Positions 10,559 to 22,865 of a stretch of DNA of 64,000 nt are shown one piece after another. Position 1 is the stretch's first letter. Every line of letters begins with the position of its first letter. Under the pieces are notes generated by a model. It was not told where the DNA came from and did no database searches. It saw only the letters and a list, made by a program, of their open reading frames with translations. A program made the translations under genes and the position numbers. This DNA comes from Apium graveolens (lineage: Eukaryota; Streptophyta; Magnoliopsida; Apiales; Apiaceae): assembly GCF_009905375.1 (NCBI RefSeq), contig NC_133647.1, forward strand, positions 132,076,088 to 132,140,087, written 5' to 3'.

Positions 10559-13500
10559 CTATTCTGCCACGTCTCTTTTCATATTTGGCCACCAAAAGTT
10601 CTTCTTTAAGTCTTGATACATCTTGGTGCTTCCCGGGTGGATTGAAAATTTCGAATGGTGGGCTTCATGGAGGATCTCATTCTTTAATTCAGGTACATGG
10701 GGAATCCATATTCTGGATGAAAACCTTAGTATTCCTTGCTCATCCCTTTTTGTATTAATCTCTTCTCCAGATAACTGATTTTTCTCTTTTTCCATTACTT
10801 CCTCTTGATACTTCTTTATCTTTTCCAGTAGTGTTGGCTGAAAGGTCATTGCATGACAAACTTCTTTGACTTTCCCATAAGCACAAAGTTCCAATTCAAA
10901 TTTTCCGATTTCTTCGGATAACTCTTTTGATGTTATCATTATATTCAATCTTTCCTTCCGACTCAGCGCATCGGCCACTACGTTCGCCTTTCCAGGATGG
11001 TAATTTATCGAACAGTCATAGTCCTTAATCAATTCCAGCCATCTCCTCTGCCTCATATTGAGCTCTTTCTGAGTAAAAATGTATTTTAAACTCTTGTGAT
11101 CCGTGTAGATTTCACACTTTTCTCCATAGAGATAGTGTCTCCAAATCTTGAGTGCGAACACTATGGCGGCTAGTTCCAAGTCATGCGTCGGATACTTTAA
11201 CTCGTGCGGCTTCAACTGTCTTGACGCATATGCTATTACCTTACTGTGTTGCATCAACACACAACCCAAACCCTTATGTGAAGCGTCGCTGAATATTACA
11301 AAATTCCCTTGATCATCGGGAAGTACCAACACCGGAGCTGTTACCAACTTCTGTTTTAACCCTTGAAAGCTATTTTCACATTCTGCACTCCATTCAAACT
11401 TTTGATTCTTTCTGGTTAACTTGGTCAATGGTGTGGCGATCTTCGAGAAATCCTTGACGAATCTTCTATAGTATCCGGCCAATCCTAGAAAACTTCGCAC
11501 TTCCGTAGGAGTCTTTGGCCTCTCCCAACTCATAACTGCCTCAATCTTCGCCGGATCCACTTTAACTCCCTCATTTCCAATAACATGCCCCAAAAATTGA
11601 ACTTCCTTTAACCAAAACTCACATTTGGTAAACTTGGCATACAACTTCTCTTGTCGGAGTATCTCCAATGCTATCCAGAGGTGCTGCATATGTTCTTCTT
11701 CCGATTTAGAATAAATAAGGATGTCATCAATAAATACCACGACAAATTTATCCAAATACTTCTTAAATACTCGATTCATCAGATCCATGAATGCGGCCGG
11801 TGCGTTGGTCAATCCAAACGGCATTACTAGGAATTCATAGTGCCCATATCTGGTCCTAAATACGGTCTTGGGAATATCTTCTTCCTTGATCTTTAATTGA
11901 TGGTATCCCGATCTCAAGTCAATCTTCGAAAAACATTTTGCTCCCTTTAACTGATCAAAAAGGTCATCTATCCTTGGTAGCGGGTAGCGGTTCTTGATCG
12001 TTACTTTATTCAACTCCCGGTAATCTATGCATAGACGCATACTCCCATCTTTCTTCTTCACAAAGAGAACAGGTGCTCCCCATGGCGACGTACTTGGTCG
12101 TATCACTCCCTTATCCAATAATTCTTGTAGCTGGCTCGCCAACTCTTTCATTTCTGCTGGTGCCATCCTATACGGAGCCTTTGAAACTGGTTCCGTGCCT
12201 GGAGCAAGGTTGATCTCGAACTCAATTTGTCGATCTGGTGGTAAGCCTGGTAGTTCGTCGGGAAACACATCGGGGAACTCATTAACTACAGGAATATCTT
12301 CCATGCTGGGGCTGCCTCTCTCTGAATCCACTACATATGCTAGGAACGACTCACAACCTTTTCTAAGTAACTTCTTAGCCTGAATAATTGTAAGAAATAG
12401 TCGCTCTTGCCTCTGTCCCTTAAATACTACCTTCTCCCCACTCTTCGTCTTTAAATACACTCTCTTGGTCTTACAATTTATCTGAGCGCTATTCTCTCCT
12501 AACCAATCCATTCCTAAAATTATATCAAACTCTCCCAGCTTGAAGAGTATCAAGTCGGCCGAGAACTTATATCCCGAAATATCAATCTCACATTTTGGAC
12601 AAAATTGATTCACAGGAATCTTCTCTTGGTTCGCAATTACCACATTTACTACCTCACTCATAACCGTTTTATCACATTGGATCTTATCAACAAAAGATTC
12701 TGATATGAAAGATCTTGTGGCTCCCGAATCAATCAATACTTTGGCTTTGACATTATTGAGTAAAAGTGTACCTGCTATCACCTCAGAATTCTGAACAGCA
12801 TCTTTCATCTTTAGATCAAATGTCCTTGCTGTTGCTTGCGGGGTTGGTGCGGGTGGTGGAGGTAATGCCAATACCTCAGCTGGCACGCTTGCACTGGTAC
12901 TTGCCACGTTCATCAGAGCTCTGACTGGTCCTGTTGCCTTACACTCCCTAGCCATGTGTCCAGTCTTCCCACATTTGTAGCACGTAACTCCTGGCTTCGG
13001 CATCTTGCACTCATTTGCCAAATGTCCCTTCTGATTGCACCTATAACAGGTCATACTCAGCTTATTGCATACTCCGGGGTGCCTTCTTCCACAGTGCTTG
13101 CATTCTGGCCTCTGGAACCTGTTTTCTCCAACTTGCCCTTGGCTTGCCTGATTGTTCCCTTTTGATTCTTGCCTTTTGCCCAAATTTCCTTTCCTTTGAG
13201 AATTTCCGCCCTTCTGGAAACCAATCCTCTTTACATTCCGATCTTGCGAACTTCCAGCTTCAGACTTTTCTCCATAAAATGGAACCTTCCTCTTCTTGTT
13301 ATCCCTCTCTTTCCTTGACTGCATCCCATTATTCTCAATCAGAGCAGCTTTCTGTACTACTCCCGCATAAGTTTCAAGCTCAAACATAGCCACCCTATCT
13401 CTGATCCAAGGCTCCAATCCTTGCTGAAATTTCTTTGCTTTTTCTTCCTCAGTGCTGGTATACTTTGTCACAAACCTTGACAACTCAGTGAACTTCTTCT

Positions 13501-14026
13501 CATATTCTAGTACAGTCATGTTCCCTTGTTTTAACTCAAGAAATTTTAGCTCCATCTGATTCTGCATGTACTTAGGGTAATACTTGTCCAGAAATAACTT
13601 CTTAAATCTCTCCCAAGAAATCTGCTGAGTGACTTCCATAGCTTTTACTGATTCCCACCAATAAATGACTTCTCCCTTCAAGAAGTAAGTGGCATACAGC
13701 GTCTTCTGATCGTCTCCTAACTGTACCAACTCAAAAGCCCTTTCCATCTCCTTGATCCATGTGTTTGCTATCACTGGATCAGTGGTATCATGAAATACAG
13801 GTGGATTCACACTCTGAAAAGCTTTGAAAGTGACAATTTGTCTTGGTGGTACTGGTGGTTCAGGTGGTTGGTGTGGCTCACGGTCATCTTGGTTTTCAAT
13901 TCGTTGTTGAAGAGTTAGTTGTTGTTGAGCTATAGCATTGGTTTGCTGTTGCAAGGTTTCCAGTAGTTGAAGAATGTTTGGGTCTGTGGTGAAGGTGGTT
14001 GTTGGGTTCTTCTTTTTGGGAGGCAT
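10559..14026 (-). CDS. Element F polyprotein, proximal part: gag, protease, RT, RNase H, start of integrase
   Basis: An ATG at 14026 opens 1155 codons. In order: gag core (residues about 60-230, [11 protein letters not shown], then WWESVKAM); three cysteine knuckles (about 320-375: [40 protein letters not shown]); aspartic protease with DSGATRS near 433 and ILGMDWL near 500; RT (about 620-800) with FIDD active site near 766; RNase H (about 905-1020) with SDAS near 912 and VADALSR near 1017; and the His-His half of the integrase zinc finger at the end. The frame closes on TAG at 10559-10561 where element B has TGG (Trp). Everything else that can be checked is intact. It makes the particle, protease and reverse transcriptase of the element. 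Confidence 0.93.
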   Translation of the reverse strand: MPPKKKNPTTTFTTDPNILQLLETLQQQTNAIAQQQLTLQQRIENQDDREPHQPPEPPVPPRQIVTFKAFQSVNPPVFHDTTDPVIANTWIKEMERAFELVQLGDDQKTLYATYFLKGEVIYWWESVKAMEVTQQISWERFKKLFLDKYYPKYMQNQMELKFLELKQGNMTVLEYEKKFTELSRFVTKYTSTEEEKAKKFQQGLEPWIRDRVAMFELETYAGVVQKAALIENNGMQSRKERDNKKRKVPFYGEKSEAGSSQDRNVKRIGFQKGGNSQRKGNLGKRQESKGNNQASQGQVGENRFQRPECKHCGRRHPGVCNKLSMTCYRCNQKGHLANECKMPKPGVTCYKCGKTGHMARECKATGPVRALMNVASTSASVPAEVLALPPPPAPTPQATARTFDLKMKDAVQNSEVIAGTLLLNNVKAKVLIDSGATRSFISESFVDKIQCDKTVMSEVVNVVIANQEKIPVNQFCPKCEIDISGYKFSADLILFKLGEFDIILGMDWLGENSAQINCKTKRVYLKTKSGEKVVFKGQRQERLFLTIIQAKKLLRKGCESFLAYVVDSERGSPSMEDIPVVNEFPDVFPDELPGLPPDRQIEFEINLAPGTEPVSKAPYRMAPAEMKELASQLQELLDKGVIRPSTSPWGAPVLFVKKKDGSMRLCIDYRELNKVTIKNRYPLPRIDDLFDQLKGAKCFSKIDLRSGYHQLKIKEEDIPKTVFRTRYGHYEFLVMPFGLTNAPAAFMDLMNRVFKKYLDKFVVVFIDDILIYSKSEEEHMQHLWIALEILRQEKLYAKFTKCEFWLKEVQFLGHVIGNEGVKVDPAKIEAVMSWERPKTPTEVRSFLGLAGYYRRFVKDFSKIATPLTKLTRKNQKFEWSAECENSFQGLKQKLVTAPVLVLPDDQGNFVIFSDASHKGLGCVLMQHSKVIAYASRQLKPHELKYPTHDLELAAIVFALKIWRHYLYGEKCEIYTDHKSLKYIFTQKELNMRQRRWLELIKDYDCSINYHPGKANVVADALSRKERLNIMITSKELSEEIGKFELELCAYGKVKEVCHAMTFQPTLLEKIKKYQEEVMEKEKNQLSGEEINTKRDEQGILRFSSRIWIPHVPELKNEILHEAHHSKFSIHPGSTKMYQDLKKNFWWPNMKRDVAE

Positions 14027-14337
14027 GATCCTGTAATAAGAGTTGTGTCATAACAAATATGAATGATAAAATGATTCGAGGGTATCGCATGGCATTCGCA
14101 TTTACATATGGGGTCAAGTTTCCAAATTAAGCAGATATGATGATAAAAACATAAAATAACAGTTGAGAGCAGATGGAACAATAGCACATAATTATTGAAA
14201 TTTTAAAGGTCACAGTACATAGGATTGGGACATAGTCTGATTCTAGAAATAACAGGCTTATTTAAAGGAAAGACGGAAACAACTGGGGATTCCATAGAGT
14301 TTGATAGTACAACAACATGAAAGGTAAATGGAAAGAA
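14027..14337 (-). other. Untranslated stretch between leader ORF and gag of F
   Basis: About 310 bases of AT-rich sequence between the leader ORF stop and the gag ATG. I see no coding sequence. It may hold packaging or translation signals. Confidence 0.5.
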
Positions 14338-14694
14338 CTAAGGCTCCACTCCATCTGAACGGGGCTTGGTAGTCTTTTCCTCTCGAAGCGTCTTCACAAT
14401 GCTCTGGAGCTCATCCGCCACCATCTGAATGACATACTGGCTGGTACGGTCCCGGTGCGCTGGCATCTCCTCAAGCTTAGTGTTGACGTACCCAACCAAG
14501 GTCTCAAGTCTCGCAATCATCTGCTCCTTGGGCTTCCCTTCGTAGTTTCGGCTGTCCGGATACACGTTCTTCAGTCGGTCTATCAGTCGGTCGTACTTGC
14601 CCTGAAGCATGTCGAACTCGCGCCTCAACTCAGCATACCCGGAGAAAGCAATAGTGTCGTCCGACCCAGAGGATGACGAGGAATGCGCCCTTTG
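14338..14694 (-). CDS. Small leader ORF upstream of gag in element F
   Basis: The frame is open from a CAG at 14695-14697 on the minus strand down to the stop at 14338, about 118 codons. It begins with a Ser-rich, acidic stretch (SSSSSGSDD) and goes on with charged, helix-forming sequence (LRREFDMLQGKYDRLIDRL, later ADELQSIVKTLREE) that looks like a coiled coil. It has no ATG near its start, so it would need splicing or a non-AUG start. Element B has an ORF of similar layout at 53176-53499, with SSGSDSDSE at its start. I do not recognise the protein. It could be spliced to gag or to a short 5' exon; a chance open frame is possible but less likely given the pair. Confidence 0.4.
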   Translation of the reverse strand, partial: QRAHSSSSSGSDDTIAFSGYAELRREFDMLQGKYDRLIDRLKNVYPDSRNYEGKPKEQMIARLETLVGYVNTKLEEMPAHRDRTSQYVIQMVADELQSIVKTLREEKTTKPRSDGVEP

Positions 14695-14814
14695 CTGACA
14701 ACCAATAAGAGGAGTATTAATAATAATTTACTTTACCTTCTCTCTCGCGTAATATCTATAACCTACACACAAATCCTATAACCTATTTGGGCTGTCCAGG
14801 GACTCTAAACCGTA

Positions 14815-14826
14815 GCTCTGATACCA
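14815..14826 (-). other. PBS of element F (initiator-Met tRNA)
   Basis: TGGTATCAGAGC on the minus strand, five bases inside the right LTR edge at 14832. It primes first-strand synthesis and marks the right LTR as the 5' LTR. Confidence 0.92.
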
Positions 14827-14831
14827 AAACC

Positions 14832-17800
14832 TGTCACACCCCCAACTTAAATAGCAAAATAATTATAGCTATTACATCATTTTAATGAGTATTACACAAC
14901 CAAAATCCAAGATCTTACAGTTTAGGGTTTGGAACAGCCCAACACTACCAACTATTACATCTGATTACAAATACCGAGTCCTCACACAACTATTATTACT
15001 TATTCTACCTGAGCTCGAACATAAGCATCAGCATCACAGGTCTTACGGGCAGTCTGCTTGAATCTAACCATGGCTGCTAGCTGTAATATCAGGGTAAAGC
15101 AAGAAGTGAGCCAAAAGCTCAACAAGTGCTAACAATACAACGCAAAGCATAAATCGAGATATACCTTTAGGAATGACAATGGAATGACATAATCAATGAT
15201 AATCGAGAGATAAAACTTATGTGAGTTGGCATCATTTTGCTTGCATCAAAACAAATTTTAAAACCATTCCTAATCAAAATCATTTTATGACGCTACGGAT
15301 TACAGCCGGTGATCAGCCGCGAAGTAATCCCGAACCTCGCTGGGTTCTAAAACATTATTGGGAATCCCTAGGCAACTTTTAAGCCTAATATAAGTGTGGA
15401 AAGGACTCGCGTCTCAGTCCAGATCCACCATTCAAGAAAACATTTGTCCCCCTTTGGGACTGAAAAATCCACCTTTTATTCATTTTGAAAACTGATGCCG
15501 ATTTATGACAAAATCTCTTTCGACTGAAATCATTTTTTTTTTATCAGGGGATTATAGATCAACTTGAAATACTGGAAATATGACACTAAATCTCAGGGCC
15601 ATGATCCACTAGACTTTACTATATTAGGGTAATCGAGAGATTTCCATAAACAAGAATTTTGACAAGGAAATTAAGCAAGGCTACTGGATAATATGAAAGA
15701 GTAATGCCAAACTAGGCTTAAAGCAATGGTTGTAGACAAGGTATAGGTATTAGAACATCAAGAAGATAAGCATCACTGGTTCCAATAGGATAGAGGTGCT
15801 AAAATATAAAGGAAGTGATCATCAGCTCAAGATATAACAGGGTATCAAGCTTTAGGGTAAGGATAGGGTTATCAAACAATCATGAATGAATTTAAGAAAA
15901 GATTGGCTTTTAGGTATCAAGATAAAGTTTCTATCGAGGTTATTTCAAGAGTTGAATCAAAGCATCAGGGTGCAACATCAAGATTTCTCAGGGATCAATA
16001 GCATGATAATCAAAAGGATCAATAAGGTATTATAACACATCTCTATTTTATCATGGCATTAAACTATCATGAAAGACTTTTGAACTACTTGCAATACGTA
16101 CTCGAGGGTTCATGGCATCTCTATGTAACTCAAAGATAAACAAAAGATACTCTTGATTTAAATATATCAAAATGACTCAGGATAATTGCATCGATATATA
16201 TATGAACTGTTTACATTAAATGCGTAGGTCAAGTTGAATCACTTGCCTTGAGATAGACTGGTCTGGTCTGACTGGTAGGAGCAACAACTGGAGCTTCACT
16301 CGACTTTTATGGCAAGTTTTCCCTCGTCTCGAGATCCTACATAAATAATAATAATCCTCATTATAATATATTCTTTCCATCTTAACCTATTTACAACCCG
16401 AAATTAAACATGGATGGCACTTAGGCCTATACACACTTAATTCATATCCACCATTTATATTTTCAAATGTACACACGTAGCCACATAATCACATATCGTA
16501 TATTAATACCAAATAACATCATATACACCATAATGCCACACTAGGCTTGGATGATCTCGACTCACCACTTAAGTTACTTGGTCGCTAACTAAACGAAGTC
16601 TTCGAATTTGGGCTTCCTAACTCAATGTGCCTTTCCTAAATTATCCAAAACCTATTGACCCTCACTTGTGCCTTTTGTTCTACTGACCTTATACTATCTT
16701 ACAACTATGGTGGTCGACCCAATACTCACTTCTAAGTGTCCTAAAACTATGTGATAAGTGAAAGTGCTCACTGGTGCAAATTTCAGAATGGTAACTAAGG
16801 TTTCTTGAGTGCATTAGACACTCTAAAACTACAAGTTTTTCTTCAAAATTTTTACACAAGACTCTCCTGACCTAAGGGCATCTCACAAGCTTGATGTGGC
16901 TCAAAGGCCTGGCTTGGGCCTTCTTGGGCCTAAGCTAAAAGTCCAAGGTACCCCTGTTTTTCTGGGCAGAAAATGCCCTGACTTGAATTAACTTGTGACA
17001 CATGGTTCTAGCTCATATCCTATGAACTATGGTTGGAAAAACTTCTCTGACATACCCTCTAACTAAGGCCCAATTGGGCCTAATGAGGGCCTACCCATGA
17101 CATGGCCAAATCTCCCTATTTCTAAGTTGCAACAAAACTGTCCCCTGCTGGACAGATTTTGTTATTCTACTTGTGCACCTAACCAAATGACATGCAAACC
17201 TCCAACCAACTCCTAAAACCTATTATATACTCCCCATACTAACTTCTGGTGGCTTGGGCCTCAAAGTGCACATCAATGACATGGTCAAAACTCACTCTAA
17301 ACCTCAGGGTACTAAACTGATTTTTCTGCAGAAACTATAACTCTCATTTTCCAAGGTTTTGACTTGACAAACCCAATTATCAACAACTAAATACTTAAAC
17401 CAAGACCTATACTTGGTATTCTACTGAACTAACTCCCTTTTTCTCAAAATAACCTTGGTGAGATCATCCTTACCTAAGGTGCAACTATGGCAAAACAAAA
17501 GAGACTACTCTTAACAAATCGCAAATCTTCATGCTTTTGAAACAACAAGATATATATATTTTTATAAAAGATAACCACAAATTATTACCATGCAACAAGA
17601 AGCATAAATCAATATTATCACATTATTCCTACTGAAATTAAGGCTCACTAACAAAATCTTTTCCAAATGATCAAAATCTTACAACAAACTAAGAGAATTC
17701 CACATGCATGCATGCCTTCGGGTTTTTCAAACCAAAACAACATATTTTCTACATATATTCCATCTTAAAATTGACATGCAAGCCTAGCATAAGGTATACC

Positions 17801-18883
17801 TAGATGATCACTTAGCATGCAAGGAGTTTTATCAAATTTTCACCACAAAATTCAAGTCATTATCACATAAACATGCAAAAATTGAACAAAACAACAAGAA
17901 TGATTTCAAGGACCATTCATTCGGCTCCCATATGGTCATGGCCGAATGAAATGGATGGAAATGGCCATTAAATCATCAAGAGTTTCCTTCTCAAGACTTG
18001 GCACTTATCCATTTATTGTAGTCCTCTCGAAAACAACCTTAAATCCATAAGAATCAAGATTGTATTTTGAGTTTCACTAAAACCTTTACATGCAACCCTT
18101 AAACTTAAACTTTCTACTCAAAACTCTTTGAAATATGAATGATCATGATATAGGAAGTAATATTTACTTGTATGGAAGGTGGAAACTTGAACGTGGAATG
18201 AAGAAAAGGGGAGGGGGTAGGTTTTCGGCTAAAAACCCGAGAGGAGAGGGGGAGGGCCGAGAGGAGAGGGAGGAGGGAGGAGAAGTGTGGAAATGGTGGA
18301 GTGAAAGTGGTGTGTTTGTCATGTTTTCTTGGTTTTTATTTGCCCATAAGTGAGTGGATGAGAGAAATTACAATAGTAACCTTCCAATCTTAGTTAGGTA
18401 GATTTGCATGCAAGGACAAAATAGTAATGTGGCTAGAAAAATGAAAGTGAGTGGGGTTGGAATTGCCCTCCTTGCCCCTTGGTTGAATGGAAGAGAGTTT
18501 GCATGCAAGGGTAATCATGTAATTTGATAATTATTAAGCAACTAATTTCCAAAGATTTATTTTTATATAATAAAATACAAGTTCAAAAATTATAAAATTT
18601 ATACCATAAAATAACTTGGATTTTTAGAGACTTTATAAAATCATTTTCAAAATTTTGTGAACAAAATGTCTTTTAAAAGAAGATTTTTCCAAAGCTTAGA
18701 ATATTCCTTATAAATCAAAAATAAAGAAATTAAATAAATTCTTGCTTTGAAAAATCATATACTACCCAAAGCAAATTTATAATGCAGAAATTTTCACTCA
18801 CACAAACGTACAAGCATTGAATATATTTTTATTTAACTTAATATTATTCACAAATAATATTACATAAAATGCCGGTCGTAACA
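14832..18883 (-). repeat. 5' LTR of element F (4052 bp)
   Basis: It has the same length as the left copy and differs at about four C/T positions seen by eye. It carries the promoter of the element in the intact family, but I could not place a convincing TATA box in it. It repeats the hairpin and purine-rich block described for the left LTR (block at about 18205-18280). Confidence 0.95.
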
Positions 18884-18888
18884 TATCA
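18884..18888. repeat. Target-site duplication of element F, right copy
   Basis: TATCA directly after the CA of the right LTR; matches 5322-5326. Confidence 0.95.
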
Positions 18889-19567
18889 CTTCACTTAATT
18901 AATAATAAACAACCTTATGCTGTGACCCCACACTAACACACACCACAACCCGTTATAGTCTCAGAGATGAAATTGAAATAAGTACAAGTCTTTGAATCCA
19001 CAATTTAAAAGTTATTACAACCCAAAATGATTACTTGATAAATTTACAGTTAATTGCCATTATCTGCCACAAGTTATAATTATACATAATTGATTCTCAA
19101 AAGTAGATGGTCTGATCTACAATAGATCTACCTCTGCAGCTATAGCAGCTACAACATCATCGGGAAGACGCGGGACGCTTCCCACGCGCTGGGTCTGCTG
19201 GAGTCTGGCCATCTTTCCTAACTGTTGTTGTGTGATGAAGAAATAAAGCAAGAGTGAGCCTTACAGCTCGCAAGATAATATAAAGTGATAACAATAATAT
19301 AAGTATCTAAATGGATACTTACTAGAATCTTTTATCATGTGTAAGATAATTACTTACTAGATATAAGTAAAAACAAGGGATGAAGTTACCAAATACTTCA
19401 CTACACTTATATCATTTATAAAGTTACTTGAACTACCACTGTTCAAAGTATAATGAGCTTTCAACAGTTCATCACATAGATGAGACTACCAGACAAGATT
19501 TGAATAGATTAAATCTTTGAAATATTATTAAAGGAAATGAAGTTATGATATACTTCATTAAGTTCTG

Positions 19568-19591
19568 ATATATATATATATATATATATAT
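19568..19591. repeat. (AT)n microsatellite
   Basis: A 24-base AT/TA tract inside the LTR of E. A second, imperfect AT tract lies at about 20743-20786. Confidence 0.9.
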
Positions 19592-20378
19592 CCACATATA
19601 CATCTTCTTTATACATTTCCTGAAAACCTCTGTCATGTAAAGTATGAACAGAATTGCAATATCCAATAAATTTGGAAAGGAAAAGAATTTTGGCATAAAC
19701 CAGATATCTTGATGATCAGGCAAAGATACCAATAAGTAACCTTTTCTACTAGTAGATGGACGAATTACTCACTGGTCATCACCCTGGTCTCAATAGGACC
19801 TTATGCTGGACTACCACTCAGCCACTTATGCATTTGATGGACTCCCACTGAGCCACTTACACTATTATGGATGCCCACTGAGCCCATGTTGCTTATGCCG
19901 ACTCAATAGATGGACTTACTTCCCGAACGTTGGGTAAGTAATCAAGTCATTTACCAAAACTGCAACCTTGTTGCGAATATAAAATACACCATAGAGCCGG
20001 ATCCCTCAAGTTTTGAGCGAGTATTTAAATCCCCTTAAAAAGGAAGATCTTAAATATAAAAATGAGTTTTGGGATCCGCTCTAACTTTTAAAAATCATTT
20101 TGAAGACTCGAAAACACTTTAAAGAGTGTTTGGAGTAATGCTGATTTATAAAATAAATCAGTCCCAATATGAAAGAAATATCTGAATATTATTATTTAAA
20201 TAATATTCTCATAAAGAATAATGGAGGTAGAAGTTGGAAAACTTATACTCGAATGAATAGCAAATAATCAAAGATATACTTATACGAAAGTAATATCTTT
20301 ATTTGAATAATCAAAAATAAGTTTGATTATCGACACCTTATTCTTTAATACAATAAAGAATATATTTCAGTAATAAGC

Positions 20379-20698
20379 GGAGTCATAATACCTCGAATAA
20401 ATATTATAGATAATATTCATAAAATAAAGGAGTCACACATCCTCAAATGAATATCCAAGTAATATCCAATAATAATATAAAAGAGTCATAAGCCCTCGAA
20501 TAATATTCGAAATAATATTCAATAAATAATATAAAGAGTCATAAGCCCTCGAATGAATATTCAAATAATATTCATTTAATAAAATAAAGAAGTCATAAGC
20601 CCTCGAATGAATATTCTTAATAATATTCAATAAATAATATAAAGAGTCATAAGCCCTCGAATGAATATTCATAATAATATTCATTAAATAAAATAAAG
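20379..20698. repeat. Minisatellite, six diverged units of about 53 bp
   Basis: Units begin with a GAGTCATAAGCCCTCGAAT-like core at about 20379, 20429, 20482, 20535, 20588 and 20642, each followed by AT-rich sequence with AATATTCA runs. The first two units are the most diverged. The repeat gives the minus strand a repeating HSRAYDSLYYLLN-type peptide, which is a by-product and not a gene. Confidence 0.85.
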
Positions 20699-22865
20699 TT
20701 ATCGAATAAACCTTATTCGATTAATAGTTTTGAAAACTATAACCATATATATATATAAATATATATGTATATATATACATATATACAAAATCTACTCGGG
20801 ATCCTCGACTCCCGGTTTTAGAAAATGTTTTCGCCTTTTGGGTCCCTATACTAAGGGTATATGCAAGTTACCGCTATCCTCTAGCATAGGTATTATCAAC
20901 TGAATCAACAATTATATATGGAAAGAATACGAAACAGGCATGCATATATATATACCATAGCAGCATGCTTCAATATATAGCAACATTTGCTAATTAACCA
21001 ACATGCATCTATTGCAAGATAATGCCTATACATATATACATCACAACAACAGTTATAACGGGTAGAAAACTTGTCTGAGCGACTTGGGGTGATAAAAGGC
21101 TCGGGACGAGTCTGGTAACCTATAAACAACAAGTAAGTTGGAATTAAACCAAAGTCACTTGTAAATCTATACTTTAACTAACTTAGACTCTAACGCTTGT
21201 TTTGCGCTTACTGACTCGCTTAAGTCACTCGGGTACCCTCGGCTCCACCATTTTTAGTAATTTAATCTTTACGAGTTTTAAGGCGATTCCTTCGCGAGTG
21301 TCTTACCAACTGCTTAACACACTTACCATAAATGTTTCATACATTAATTAACCCTTTTTGGTCTTTAACCTATGTTTCAAAGTAAGGCGAGGGGAAATGT
21401 TTCGTTCGCGAAACGCCGTTACTTAAAACGGTCGTTTCTCCTAAACCGTGCATCGGAATCGAACGAACTACATATCAAAACAAAGCTTGTAACACGAGCT
21501 ATCTAGAAATGGCAATGGTCATAATCTAGCAGGGGGTTCTCGGGTCCTAATGTTATGCACAAAAACAGTCTAAAGAAAATCGGACGTTACGACGGCTATG
21601 TTTACGCGATTTCCCAATTTAAAACCATTCAAAACCAACCCAATTCAACCTCAAATCAAACATACAACCAACATCCATCCTTATCACATCATATCAGCCC
21701 CAACAAATTTAATTTTAACATTCATACTTATGCCTAAGCTTGAATTTAACTATACTACAATCTTTTAACCAAAACAACAACATTTACCATTCCATTTCAA
21801 TACCATTTCAATCCCAAACTCTAAATCACAAACATCAAGCTACAATATCACCCTACTAATCAAAATTATCTTATAATACATAGGAATCTAGGGTTTGGAG
21901 ATGGTATACCTTCCTTGAAGTGGTGGGAGGAGCTAGGAAGCCTTAAGAAGCCTTGAGAAGTCTTAGGAATGCTTGGATCTTCAAGGAAATCAAGAAAAAT
22001 TTCAAGTTAAAAACTTGAAAACACTATTCATTGTCTTCTTCATTGATTAAATGAAGAAGATTGAGAAGGAATTGATGGCTTAAACTCATGATATAGCCCT
22101 AACTAAGCATAAAGATGATTAGGGAATTATCTTACCAATTTAGGAGGCTTGGATCTTGAGTTTTGAATTTCTTCCCCTTTTGAAATAGTAAAAGCCGAGA
22201 GCATGAAGAACAATGCCTTGGTTTCTTTTTTTTTGATTTTAATGAAAGTGATTTGCTTGGCTTGGTTGATTGGTTTTGTGTTTGATTTAGTGAATTACCT
22301 TGTTGCCCTTGATTTTGTGTGGTTAAAAAGCCACCACATCTCCTTCCTTCCCATGTCATGCCCATGTCATGTGGTGATGTCATCTTTCCCTCCTTGTCCT
22401 CTTCTCATTGGTTGGGTGACATCATCCTCTCTAATCCCTTTGATTAACTTCCTAATTGTTTGCCTAATGACCGCTGATCTGTTATACAGTTCGCTTAACT
22501 TCCGTTTTCGTTTATCGTTTGAGGGATCATACCCGGGATCTTATTACTTAGGTTCCCTTAACCTTTCTCAATAAATTATATTCCTTTTTATGATCCTCTA
22601 TTATAATACTTTAATTTAAATCCTTTTATCCTGTTACCTTATACTCAATTCTTTCCGTATCTATTGGATTTCCGGGAAAAATCAAAGTGTTCGGATTTGG
22701 ATTCTGACGATCTTTACATACACTTATATCCCATATAAAGTACTAATAAAATCTCAGAATATCCATATCAGAACCCCTACATAGTGTGGCATGAAAAGTT
22801 TTCTCATTCAGCAAAAACACTATTCATAAGGGTTTCAAAATTTCCCAAAAATTGGGGTTATTACA

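Larger units (their letters stand above)
5327..18883 (-). mobile_element. Element F: young Tekay/Del-like Ty3/gypsy chromovirus, 13.56 kb
   Basis: The element has two 4052-bp LTRs (5327-9378 and 14832-18883) bounded by TG...CA, a perfect TATCA duplication, a PBS next to the right LTR and a polypurine tract next to the left one. The coding strand is minus, with order gag, protease, RT, RNase H, integrase, chromodomain-like tail. Very long LTRs plus a C-terminal chromodomain are typical of the Tekay/Del chromovirus clade. By eye the LTRs differ at only four positions, all C/T transitions, so the insertion is recent: about 40 thousand years under an assumed 1.3e-8 substitutions per site per year. 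Confidence 0.93.
18889..22865 (-). repeat. 5' LTR of element E, main part (3977 bp)
   Basis: Continues the LTR interrupted at 5326 and ends at 22865 with ...GGTTATTACA, so on the coding strand it starts TGTAATAACCCCAATTTTTG, a typical plant gypsy LTR start. No ORF with gene character lies in it. It holds a 53-bp minisatellite (20379-20698), two AT dinucleotide tracts and runs of decayed AT-rich DNA. The other LTR of E lies outside the window, so its age cannot be measured here. Confidence 0.8.

Noticed and set aside
12027..12383. Plus-strand ORFs opposite gag-pol of F, B and C (for example 12027-12383, 13015-13389, 34511-34873, 23462-23728)
   Set aside because: Shadows of the real minus-strand coding frames.
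14695..14743. A tiny intron in the F leader (AAG/GTAAAG donor to CAG acceptor at 14695)
   Set aside because: Only about 48 bases long, below the usual plant minimum. A longer intron with another donor remains possible.
20433..20684. 83-codon minus-strand ORF with repeating peptide
   Set aside because: Direct translation of the 53-bp minisatellite.
18921..22865. A solo LTR starting at TGTGACCCC (18921)
   Set aside because: Flanks give no duplication there. The sequence instead joins with 5263-5326 as one LTR next to a PBS once F is removed.
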